64,000 bases of DNA from an uncultured Prevotellaceae bacterium (GTDB lineage Bacteria > Bacteroidota > Bacteroidia > Bacteroidales > Muribaculaceae): NCBI GenBank assembly GCA_900318205.1, contig ONJS01000004.1, positions 213,328 to 277,327 of the forward strand. The letters run 5' to 3'. A program made the position numbers and the translations under genes. The notes beneath the pieces were generated by a model, which saw nothing but the letters and a program-made list of their open reading frames with translations, was not told the DNA's origin and did not search any database. Below, piece by piece: positions 52,275 to 60,553 of the stretch (its first letter is position 1; each line of letters starts with the position of its first letter).

Positions 52275-53885
52275 TTATTGGTTGAGGATTATATCAAGAA
52301 CGGCATTGACGTCGGCAATGCCCACCTCACCGTCGCCGTTCACGTCACCATTGGATTCACTGCGGCCCATGAGTATCATGTCCATCACGGCATTGACGTC
52401 GGCGATGCTCACCTCGCCGTCACCGTTCACGTCACCCAGCAAGACGGCAGTAGGATCAAAGCCCAACTGGCTGTCCATCCATGCGATGCGGTCAGTAATC
52501 CATTGCTTGAGCCAAGCCACCTCATCGGCATAATTGCTGGCCACATGGTAATTGGGCCAGACCCAGACGCCCCAGCGTGGCCAAGCCTGGCTGTTGCGCT
52601 GTTCGGCACCATGTGACGTGATGACATTGGCCAAGGAGTCCACAACTGCCAGGACTCGTTCCTGACGCAGGTTACTGCGTCGGTACTGTGCCCATCGCTT
52701 CTTGAGCGCCGAGATGTAGGCGGGATTACTGTTCAACTTGTACCACCAGAAGGGAATCAGATAGGTCTCGTAAGCGCTGTACATGATGTCATTGTTCTTG
52801 TACATCCAGGTATCGGTGCGCCATGCCTCATTATAGTTGGCATTGCCATAGGCCAGATTCATATCCCACACCACCATCTTGAAACGCGGGTCCTCACTGT
52901 CGCGACGCTTGAAGAACTTACCGCTCAAGCGATAGGCATCCACATTGTGGCTAAATTCCTCAGCCAACTGGTAGTCAATGAAATTGGTCACATCGATATA
53001 CTTCTCGTAGGTGGCCTCTCCGCTCGGACGATAGTTCCACAACGCGCTTTCCATCTGGTCAATGCGGTTCTTGATGTATTTCACTTGCTCGCTGTTCAAC
53101 TCGTCATAATCGGGCGACTTGTACTGGAAGTAGATGTACCGATTGGTATAAGGAGAACCTTTACTGCTCACAGGGTGATATTTTGAGACGTGGGTCACCC
53201 CCTCGGCGCGGTCCACCTCCATGATGTACCCGCCGGTGAGGCCATCGCCGCTATCGCCCGGATCGGGCAGGTCGATGCGGTGCTTACCCTTGGAGACCAC
53301 TTCACTGAGAATATAAACGCCATAGTAGATGCCGTCAAGGAACAGTTCGCAATAGCGGCCCTGGGGCGTATATTCCATCCATGGGCGAGCCAGCTCAAAG
53401 GTCAACAGGTCACGCATCATGCTCTTGTCGGCATAGGGGGCAAGCAATGCCCAGTTGTTGTCCTTGCCCATGCCCAGGATATTCACCTTCTTTTTCTCAC
53501 CACCAGCCTCAAGCGGAGCCGTCAAGGGCCGAAAAGAATAGGGTTTCTTGTCACTCATGCTAAAAGATGAACTGCCACGGTAGCGCAAGGCGACATAGCC
53601 CTCGTAGTCGATCTTCTGCCCTGGATGGGACACCGTGTCGGCATAGTTGAGTTGGCCGTTACCGTTATGAAGGATCTTCATGCGCGCTGTGATGCGTTCA
53701 TTGCTGTCAATATATTGCCCACCCACCGAAATCCACACGATGGGCAGGTTGGTGGACGTCAGCCGCACCTTCTTGTTATCGGGCGCATAGTTATCCCACC
53801 ACGACGAGGCGCGGGCCGTCCCAGTCAGCATCAGCACCGCCAACACAAGCAATATCAGCCGTCTTATTTCTCTGTCGGTCATCAT
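52275..53885 (-). CDS. secreted CotH kinase-like protein with C-terminal dockerin (copy D)
   Basis: 536 residues. The signal peptide is MMTDREIRRLILLVLAVLML..TARA. CotH motifs match copy C (RYRGSSSFSMSDKKPYSFR; WDMNLAYGN with Asn). The dockerin is of a different subtype: two nearly identical loops GDVNGDGEVSIADVNAVMDM and GDVNGDGEVGIADVNAVLDI, closer to the giant protein at 12155-16798. It starts eight bases after the xerD stop, so it may be cotranscribed with xerD. Confidence 0.8.
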   Translation of the reverse strand: MMTDREIRRLILLVLAVLMLTGTARASSWWDNYAPDNKKVRLTSTNLPIVWISVGGQYIDSNERITARMKILHNGNGQLNYADTVSHPGQKIDYEGYVALRYRGSSSFSMSDKKPYSFRPLTAPLEAGGEKKKVNILGMGKDNNWALLAPYADKSMMRDLLTFELARPWMEYTPQGRYCELFLDGIYYGVYILSEVVSKGKHRIDLPDPGDSGDGLTGGYIMEVDRAEGVTHVSKYHPVSSKGSPYTNRYIYFQYKSPDYDELNSEQVKYIKNRIDQMESALWNYRPSGEATYEKYIDVTNFIDYQLAEEFSHNVDAYRLSGKFFKRRDSEDPRFKMVVWDMNLAYGNANYNEAWRTDTWMYKNNDIMYSAYETYLIPFWWYKLNSNPAYISALKKRWAQYRRSNLRQERVLAVVDSLANVITSHGAEQRNSQAWPRWGVWVWPNYHVASNYADEVAWLKQWITDRIAWMDSQLGFDPTAVLLGDVNGDGEVSIADVNAVMDMILMGRSESNGDVNGDGEVGIADVNAVLDIILNQ

Positions 53886-53893
53886 AAAAGTTA

Positions 53894-54823
53894 CTATTCG
53901 TGTTGTCTGGTACTGGAAAGGTTGCGGGGATGGTGCTGGAGGATTTCGTCGCGCAGGCGGGAGCGGTCAATATGGACGTAGATTTCGGTTGTCGTGATGC
54001 TCTCGTGGCCCAGCATCTGCTGGATGGCACACAGATTGGCTCCGCCTTCCAGCAAGTGGGTGGCGAAACTGTGGCGCAGGGTGTGGGGACTGATGACCTT
54101 GCGAATTCCCGCCAGCTCGCACAGCTGCTTGACAATGAGAAAAATCATCTGGCGCGTCAACATCGCCCCGCGACGGTTCAGGAACAGGATGTCTTCATTG
54201 CCTCGTTGGGCGACTTGGCGGGAACGTGTCTGTTCCAGGTATAGTGCAATCTGTTCTATAGCAACAGGCGAGATAGGCACGATGCGCTGCTTGTTGCCCT
54301 TGCCCTGAATGACGAGGTAGCGCTCGTCAACATAGAGTTGAGACAGCTTTAATGTCACCAGTTCGCTCACGCGCAGGCCGCAGCCGTAAAGCGTCTCGAT
54401 GATGGCGCGGTTGCGCTGTCCCTCGGCCTTGGACATGTCGATGCAATCTATCATGCGGTCTATCTCTTCCACGGTCAGCACCTCGGGCAGATGACGGCCT
54501 ATCCTGGGCGTCAGCAGCAATTCGGTGGGGTCATTATCCATGTATCCCTCCATCCGCAGGAACTTATAAAAACCTTTCACACCGCTGATGATACGCGCCT
54601 GGGAACGCGGCTGGATGCCCACGTCCTGCAGCGTACAGACAAAACGCTCTAGGTCATCGGTCGTGGCATGCTCAATCCCCACACCAGCATCTGCGAAATA
54701 GCGAACGAGTTTGTCCACATCGTCGCTATAGGCCTGCGCGGTGTTGGTACTCATGCCTTTCTCCAGGGTCAAGTGGCCCAGGAAGCGCTGCTTCACATCA
54801 TTGATGTCGGTAATGTCGCGCAT
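53894..54823 (-). CDS. xerD: site-specific tyrosine recombinase XerD
   Basis: 309 residues, the normal size. XerD resolves chromosome dimers at dif with XerC and FtsK. N-terminal core-binding SAM-like domain residues 10-100. Catalytic residues in order: Arg151 (GLRVSEL), Lys175 (GKGNKQR), His247 and Arg250 (HTLRH), His273 (LGHES) and Tyr282 (EIYVH). Complete and probably active. The gene immediately precedes CotH copy D. A mobile-element integrase is less likely given the typical XerD length and motifs. Confidence 0.9.
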   Translation of the reverse strand: MRDITDINDVKQRFLGHLTLEKGMSTNTAQAYSDDVDKLVRYFADAGVGIEHATTDDLERFVCTLQDVGIQPRSQARIISGVKGFYKFLRMEGYMDNDPTELLLTPRIGRHLPEVLTVEEIDRMIDCIDMSKAEGQRNRAIIETLYGCGLRVSELVTLKLSQLYVDERYLVIQGKGNKQRIVPISPVAIEQIALYLEQTRSRQVAQRGNEDILFLNRRGAMLTRQMIFLIVKQLCELAGIRKVISPHTLRHSFATHLLEGGANLCAIQQMLGHESITTTEIYVHIDRSRLRDEILQHHPRNLSSTRQHE

Positions 54824-54906
54824 GTTTTTAGTTGCTAGTCATTAGTTTAACGTGGGTTAGATGAATCTTTACCATGGCAAAGGCAGATAAAGTACTGATA
54901 CTCAAC

Positions 54907-54930
54907 TCCCCCTCTTGGTTAAGAGGGGGA
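54907..54930. repeat. 10-bp perfect hairpin in the xerD-serine hydrolase gap
   Basis: TCCCCCTCTT, a four-base loop and its complement. No T-run follows on either strand, so terminator function is doubtful; it may be another dispersed hairpin. Confidence 0.5.
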
Positions 54931-54976
54931 ATTGCTAATGCTCTGAAAGACAGTTACTGATTTCATCTAGCTCACA

Positions 54977-56572
54977 TTAGTTAATTGTTAAAATGCCTTG
55001 GATGGTGTCAGTCAGCAGTGGATCGTAGTTGTCATTGGCAATGACAGTGATCTGGTTGTCACCGTCAAGCGCAATCTTCAAGCGACGGTTGTCACCGCCG
55101 TCAAGCCAATCAAGTCGCAAGGCTAGCGTGTCGCCCTGCCAAGCATAGGCTGCCGCACTGGTAAAAGGCCGCCGTGTGCCCACCAGTTGCTCACGGCTCT
55201 CCATGATGTAGATGGGCCGATTGTCGCTTGTCGTGAGGCGCCACTCGCCACAGGCGGCAACAGCCAGCAACGGGCCACGCCAGTCATACATCTTGAAGAT
55301 GCGGTCATTGCCCATGGGCGACACCTCTATCGCTTCCAAGCCCAACAGATTCTTTTCCAACAAGATTCGACCCTCAAACAGTCGGCGCTCCATCGGGTGC
55401 GTCGCCTCGCCTTGAGGCCTATCTATCGCTAAGGTTACTGGCTCACTATCGCCTTCAGGAACATCACCACCGATAAGCGGATTCACCAACTGGTAATAGA
55501 TGGTATTCAACTCGTCGCCATACTCTGCCGCCCTGCCATTGATAACGAGGACCAAGTCAAGCTTGGGGACGACATAGATGAGTTGCCCGCCATAGCCCGC
55601 GGCAAAAAACGACTCGGCACGCGGATGCTGGATAGCCTTGGTCTGGTAACCGTAACCCAAGTAGTAGTCATCGGTATTATAACCCGTGAACCATGAGCGG
55701 ATGGTGTGCCATGCCGAACGCAAAAACTTCAGGAAGCGCTGCCACAGCGACAACTTGGGCTGCACTGCGTGAGACGTGCTGATGTAGCGCTGCGTCATGT
55801 CATGTATCCACTGGCTGCTCACCAATTGTTTGCCATTCCACTGACCGCCGTTGAGCATCAGTTGTCCCAATTTGGCCTGGCTTTCGGTCTGCAGGCGCAG
55901 CCCCCACCCTGCTGCCTCAACACCGTCGGGAGCCAATTCCCAATCGGTCTCGACAATGTGCATGGGGGTGAAAATGCGTTCCCTCACATATTCCAGCAAA
56001 GGTTTTCCTGTAACCCTTGTGACAATCATCGCCAGGGCATGGGTGCACATCGAATCATAGTGGAAGACCTTGCCCACATGATGGAAATCACCCTGGAACC
56101 ACTTCGTCAGCCAATCCTCATCGCCCATGAAAATGCTCAAGTCCTCCAAGCGTCCCGACGCCATCATCAAGATGTTGCGCACGGTGAGGCTGTCAAGGGC
56201 GGGCGACAGTGTCGCGGGCATCTTGTCGCGCAGGTATTTCGACACCTTGTCATCGACCGACAGCAGGCCGTCGTCCACAGCGAGTCCCACCGCGAGGGCC
56301 GTCACCGTCTTGCTGGAACTATATAGCGTGTGCAGGTCGGTGGCACGATAGGGCGCAGCATGCAACTCGCCGATGACCTTGCCATGGCGCAACACCATCA
56401 TGTGGTGGATATCCACATCGGGCAAAGTGGTTATCTTGTGATAAAAGTGATTCAACAGCGCAGAATCCACACCCTCGGCCTCGGGAGTGCTACGCGGCAG
56501 TTCGCCCACCTGAGCAGACGAACTCAAGGCAAGAGCCAAAAACGCTATGAGAGCAACGCAGAAACGAGTCAT
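54977..56572 (-). CDS. secreted serine hydrolase, beta-lactamase/AmiE-like (copy 2 of pair)
   Basis: 531 residues with a signal peptide (MTRFCVALIAFLALALSSSAQ). The class C beta-lactamase/DD-peptidase-like fold has S85-S-S-K88 (SxxK) and a YDSMCTHALAMIV segment carrying the catalytic Tyr. The C-terminal 150 residues form a beta-rich extra domain. By context it may be the MurNAc-L-Ala amidase (AmiE) of muropeptide salvage. Its start overlaps the preceding paralogue's stop by four bases. Confidence 0.8.
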   Translation of the reverse strand: MTRFCVALIAFLALALSSSAQVGELPRSTPEAEGVDSALLNHFYHKITTLPDVDIHHMMVLRHGKVIGELHAAPYRATDLHTLYSSSKTVTALAVGLAVDDGLLSVDDKVSKYLRDKMPATLSPALDSLTVRNILMMASGRLEDLSIFMGDEDWLTKWFQGDFHHVGKVFHYDSMCTHALAMIVTRVTGKPLLEYVRERIFTPMHIVETDWELAPDGVEAAGWGLRLQTESQAKLGQLMLNGGQWNGKQLVSSQWIHDMTQRYISTSHAVQPKLSLWQRFLKFLRSAWHTIRSWFTGYNTDDYYLGYGYQTKAIQHPRAESFFAAGYGGQLIYVVPKLDLVLVINGRAAEYGDELNTIYYQLVNPLIGGDVPEGDSEPVTLAIDRPQGEATHPMERRLFEGRILLEKNLLGLEAIEVSPMGNDRIFKMYDWRGPLLAVAACGEWRLTTSDNRPIYIMESREQLVGTRRPFTSAAAYAWQGDTLALRLDWLDGGDNRRLKIALDGDNQITVIANDNYDPLLTDTIQGILTIN

Positions 56573-58074
56573 AAGACAGTAAACGGTATGGTCACTGGTT
56601 TAGCATTGGGATAAGTGTCACGGATGGTCACCTCATGCTTGTCAAAGTCAAAGACGTAGGTCATTCCGCTGATCCAGTCCACATAGTGCACACGCACCTC
56701 CAGTGTCACAGGCGACACCCAGGCATAGGCAGCCGCGGCAGTGAAGCCGTTTGTGAAACCTTTCATGCGGTTGATGGCGTTGATAGAGTAATAGGGGTAG
56801 CCGTTTAGGGGGCTATAGCACCAAGTGCCGTAGCCTAAAACAAACTTCTCGCTGTCCTCGGCTTCGTAATCCACAGTCATGGTGTTGGCAGCAGCACCAA
56901 AAGACAGTTCCATCTGCCTTATGCCAAACTTGTTGGATGCCAATTGCAGTTTTTTGCTTTGATGCTGGCCTTTCTTGCCTCGAGGCAATGCCAGCGATGC
57001 CTTGGCGCAGAGATTGTCCAACTTCTTCTGCAACCTATTCTCGGACTTCAACGGTGCATCTTTCAATCCTGGCATCAATTGGTTCCAGATGCAGGCCAAT
57101 TCCTCGTGACCGTAGAGCTTCATGCCCAAGATGACCACAACAAGGTCTGCCTGCGGCACCACGACGGTATATTGTCCCATCGCGCCATCGGCACGGAAGG
57201 AACCGGGCCACTTGCTCTGCCACACCTGGTAGCCGTAGCCCTGATTGCCGTCGGTAGCCGGCACGGTTTCCTTGGCTCCACCATCAATGAGTCTTGAGCA
57301 GGCATCGGTCACATAATTGGCACTGACAAGTTGTTCTCCGTTCCAGTTACCCTTATTCAACAGCAGCAGTCCAAGTTTGGCCATTGTCTCGGCCTGGACA
57401 CGCAAGCCCCAACCACCTGTGTTGATGCCATCGGGGCTGGCTTCCCAATCGGCCACGGTAATGTGCATGGGAGCGAACAATTTCTTCTGCAGATATTCCA
57501 GCATGGTGTAACCCGTCACGCGCTGCACGATGGCACTGAGCATAAAGGTACACATCGAGTCATATTGGAACAGGCTACCGGGCTTGTCATCGACAGACTT
57601 TGCCAACCAGTCCTTGACCCAGTCCACGCTATTGTTGCGCATCGTCCAGTCAGGTTTCACACCCGATGCCATCATCAACAAATCACGTACCGTCATGTCG
57701 GCCATGTTGTCGCTGACGCGATGAGTGCGCTTGTCGGGGAAGAAGGTCATCACACGATCGTCCAGCCGCAGCAGGTTCTCGTCGATGGCGCAGCCCACAG
57801 CCAGTGCGGTGAACGTCTTGCTGGCCGAGTAGAGCGTGTGACTGTCCTCGGCACGGAATGGCGCGGGATGCAATTCGGCAACCACCTTGCCATGGCGCAC
57901 GACCATCACGTGGTGGATGTCGCACTCGGGCAACGACATCAGGGAATCCATCATGTTGATGACCGCTTGGGTGCTGATGCCCTCGGCTGCAGGCGTGCTG
58001 CGGGGCAAGTCGCCCACCTGTGCCGCCAGCAACAGCGGCAACAATGCCAGTAATAAAATCAGTCGACGTTTCAT
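56569..58074 (-). CDS. secreted serine hydrolase, beta-lactamase/AmiE-like (copy 1 of pair)
   Basis: 501 residues. Signal peptide MKRRLILLLALLPLLLAAQ. Active-site S83-A-S-K86 (YSASKTFTA) and Tyr in QYDSMCTFMLSAIV; ITVADWEASPDG then WGLRVQAETMAKLG are conserved in its neighbour. A duplicated gene pair with the downstream hydrolase. The stop/start overlap with the WYL gene upstream (four bases) indicates one operon. Confidence 0.8.
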   Translation of the reverse strand: MKRRLILLLALLPLLLAAQVGDLPRSTPAAEGISTQAVINMMDSLMSLPECDIHHVMVVRHGKVVAELHPAPFRAEDSHTLYSASKTFTALAVGCAIDENLLRLDDRVMTFFPDKRTHRVSDNMADMTVRDLLMMASGVKPDWTMRNNSVDWVKDWLAKSVDDKPGSLFQYDSMCTFMLSAIVQRVTGYTMLEYLQKKLFAPMHITVADWEASPDGINTGGWGLRVQAETMAKLGLLLLNKGNWNGEQLVSANYVTDACSRLIDGGAKETVPATDGNQGYGYQVWQSKWPGSFRADGAMGQYTVVVPQADLVVVILGMKLYGHEELACIWNQLMPGLKDAPLKSENRLQKKLDNLCAKASLALPRGKKGQHQSKKLQLASNKFGIRQMELSFGAAANTMTVDYEAEDSEKFVLGYGTWCYSPLNGYPYYSINAINRMKGFTNGFTAAAAYAWVSPVTLEVRVHYVDWISGMTYVFDFDKHEVTIRDTYPNAKPVTIPFTVL

Positions 58075-58979
58075 GATTCTACTATTTGATAATGTTTTAT
58101 TGCTCTCTCAAGTTCATCGCGGATAAGGGTTTTCAGTTCCTTGGGCTCCAACACCTCGATGGTGGCGCCGTGGGACATGATTTCCTCTTTCAGGTCATAG
58201 GTAATACGCATCTTGTAGGTGAAGATGGAATAATCGTCATGTACCACTTCCTGCTGGGAACTGTGCAGCGGCAAGGCACGGAAGTACTTCGCCTGGGTCG
58301 GCTCCACACGCAGCACGATGCGCTTGGCACTGTTACGGTTGGTGATGATGCCGAAGCAGTCCTTGAAAAACTCCGACGGGTTCACCTCCTCAGGCATGAC
58401 GAACGTATCCTGCAGGATGTTCAGGCTGCTGATGCGGTCAAGCGCATAGGTCTTGACCTGGCGATCCTTGACATTGAGGCCAATGACATACCACAGTTGC
58501 TTGAAGATCTTGACAAAATAGGGTTCCAGTACAATGCCATCGGTGGGCAACGAACGAGTGTAACTCTTATAGGAAAAGCGGATGCGACGGTTCTGCTTCA
58601 GCGCATCGATAACCACTGGCAGGTGTTCGCGAGCCGAAGGCACATTTTCAAGCATGATGCGGCCGCTCACGTCACGCGCATTGCTCAATGTGCCGCTCAT
58701 CGACACCGAATCCACCACCCAAGACCGCAGAAGCGCATTGCTCTCGCTGCCTGAGTCATCAATATAGTACTCAAAGGTGGATTTATCGCATTGGATATTG
58801 ATGTCAAACATCTCTTCCACCCCATCGCGGTAGTGAAAGAACGTGCGCCGTGCCAACGGTTTTCCCTCGCTGATCTCGCTGCGCAGCCAAGCGGCATTCA
58901 GGTCCTTGAGCGTGATACGTCCGTAGCGGCTGATGGTATCCACCAGCCACACGTAACGGTTAATCAGGTTACGAGCCAT
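58071..58979 (-). CDS. WYL-domain transcriptional regulator
   Basis: 302 residues. Residues about 1-75 form a winged-helix-like DNA-binding part (LVDTISRYGRITLKDLNAAW, RRTFFHYRDGVEEMF). Residues about 125-210 are a WYL domain (RRIRFSYKSYT, VLEPYFVKIFKQLWYVIGL, TYALDRISSL), which senses a ligand, often a nucleotide or sugar derivative. A WCX-like C-terminal part follows. It is embedded in the NamZ-symporter-hydrolase operon and overlaps the hydrolase start by four bases, so it probably autoregulates the operon. Confidence 0.82.
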   Translation of the reverse strand: MARNLINRYVWLVDTISRYGRITLKDLNAAWLRSEISEGKPLARRTFFHYRDGVEEMFDINIQCDKSTFEYYIDDSGSESNALLRSWVVDSVSMSGTLSNARDVSGRIMLENVPSAREHLPVVIDALKQNRRIRFSYKSYTRSLPTDGIVLEPYFVKIFKQLWYVIGLNVKDRQVKTYALDRISSLNILQDTFVMPEEVNPSEFFKDCFGIITNRNSAKRIVLRVEPTQAKYFRALPLHSSQQEVVHDDYSIFTYKMRITYDLKEEIMSHGATIEVLEPKELKTLIRDELERAIKHYQIVES

Positions 58980-58984
58980 ACTTC

Positions 58985-59033
58985 TTTGAGTTAGAAGTTA
59001 GAAGTTAGGAGTTAGATGTTAGGAGTTAGAAGT
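58985..59033. repeat. GTTAGRA heptamer repeat block
   Basis: Degenerate tandem copies of GTTAGAA/GTTAGGA fill the gap between the WYL and symporter genes. A second block is at 60512-60545. They form low-complexity intergenic filler with no spacer pattern. Confidence 0.6.
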
Positions 59034-59062
59034 TCTCAGGACTAACAGCTAATGGCTAACAA

Positions 59063-60508
59063 CTATGATTTCTTGATGAGCAGAGCGAGGCCTATCATGG
59101 TGAGGGCGGCATTCAAGAGCAACAGTTCAAAGCCCAACGTGTAGTCAAACTGGTTCTTCAGCCACATCTGGATAAAGAAGCTGATGACAGGTGCAGCAAG
59201 GCACACTACAGGCACCAAGCGGTCGCGAACGGGCTTCTTGCACATCATACCGAAGGCGAACAAGCCCAGGATGGGACCATAGGTGTAGCTTGCCAAGGTA
59301 TAGACCGCGCTGATGGCGTCACTGTTACTGATGGCATAGAAGATGAGAATGACCAGGCCCATACCTGCTGCCATGGCAATGTGTACCATGCGACGCGTGC
59401 GACCCAGTGCGGCATCATCCTGTTTCTTGTCGGCACCGAGGATGTCAACGGTGAACGAGGTGGTGAGTGACGTCAATGCCGAGCCGGCAGCCGAATAGGC
59501 AGCAGCAATCAGGCCGATGATAAATACCACGCCCAACAAGACGGGCATTCCCTCACTGAAGGCTACCGTACCGAACAACTCGTCGGTCTTCTCGGGCATG
59601 GCGATGCCGTGAGCCTTGACGTGCAGGGTGAGCAGGGTACCCAGAATCAGGAACAGGGCAATCACAACAACCTGCAAGAATACGCTCACGATAAGGTTTT
59701 TGGCCGACTCATTGGCGTTCTTGCATGCTAGGCTACGCTGCATCAGGTCCTGATCAAGACCTGTGGTGGCAATCACCATAAAGATGCCAGCGATAAACTG
59801 TTTCCAGAAGTAGGTGCCCTCTTTAGGATTGTCAAAGAAGAAGATGCGCGACGTCTCGTCACCGGCAACAGCCTTGCACAAGCCACCAAGGTCATAACCC
59901 AGTCCCTTGGCGACAAAATAGATGCTCAGTACCACCGACAGGATAAGACAGAAACTCTTCAGTGTATCGGTCCAGATGACAGTCTTCACACCGCCTTGCA
60001 GGGTATAGAGGAAAATGAGGGCGATGGTGACAATAACGTTGATGACAAAGGGGATGTGCAGCGGTGAGAACACCAACAATTGCAGGGTCACGCACACGAC
60101 ATAGAAGCGCACCGCAGCGCCCAGCATCTTACTGATGAAGAAGAACCAGGCACCACTCTTGTGGGTACTGCCGCCGAAGCGTTGCTCCAGGTAACCATAG
60201 ATGGAGACCAGGTTGCGCTTGTAGAACAGCGGGATGAGCACATAGGCAATGACAAAGTAGCCTACAATAAAGCCCAATGCCATCTGCATGTAACTGAAGC
60301 CCTTGGTGACCACCATACCCGGTACCGAGATGAAGGTCACGCCCGAGATGGGAGCACCCAGCATGGCGATGGCAACAATGAACCAGGGGGCTTGGCGTCC
60401 ACCGCTCAAGGCAGTGGCGGTGTCGCTCTTACGCGAGGCAGCCCACGAGATGATAAACAGAAGAATGAAATAGCCAACTATTGTGGCAAGTACAATCCAG
60501 GGAGTCAT
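59063..60508 (-). CDS. sodium:solute symporter (SSS family), MurT-like candidate
   Basis: 481 residues with about 12-13 membrane helices. SSS features: GAPISGVTFISVPGMV in helix 2, YFVIAYVLIPLFYKR, the sodium-site SAYSAAGSALTSLTTSF region and YTYGPILGLF near the end. From memory, Tannerella forsythia MurT, a MurNAc transporter next to salvage genes, belongs to this family. Here it is next to NamZ, so MurNAc or a muropeptide is the likely substrate; other sugars are possible. Confidence 0.82.
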   Translation of the reverse strand: MTPWIVLATIVGYFILLFIISWAASRKSDTATALSGGRQAPWFIVAIAMLGAPISGVTFISVPGMVVTKGFSYMQMALGFIVGYFVIAYVLIPLFYKRNLVSIYGYLEQRFGGSTHKSGAWFFFISKMLGAAVRFYVVCVTLQLLVFSPLHIPFVINVIVTIALIFLYTLQGGVKTVIWTDTLKSFCLILSVVLSIYFVAKGLGYDLGGLCKAVAGDETSRIFFFDNPKEGTYFWKQFIAGIFMVIATTGLDQDLMQRSLACKNANESAKNLIVSVFLQVVVIALFLILGTLLTLHVKAHGIAMPEKTDELFGTVAFSEGMPVLLGVVFIIGLIAAAYSAAGSALTSLTTSFTVDILGADKKQDDAALGRTRRMVHIAMAAGMGLVILIFYAISNSDAISAVYTLASYTYGPILGLFAFGMMCKKPVRDRLVPVVCLAAPVISFFIQMWLKNQFDYTLGFELLLLNAALTMIGLALLIKKS

Positions 60509-60511
60509 TTC

Positions 60512-60545
60512 TTAGTTAGGAGTTAGGAGTTAGAAGTTAGGAATT
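60512..60545. repeat. GTTAGRA heptamer repeat block
   Basis: Copies of GTTAGGA and GTTAGAA upstream of the symporter ATG, related to 58985-59033. Confidence 0.55.
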
Positions 60546-60553
60546 GATTCATT

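Noticed and set aside
53894-54823. Integrase of a mobile element
   Set aside because: Length and motifs are those of chromosomal XerD and no direct repeats or cargo boundaries were found next to it.
58985-59033. CRISPR-like array
   Set aside because: Repeats are seven-base and degenerate without unique spacers, and no cas genes are present.
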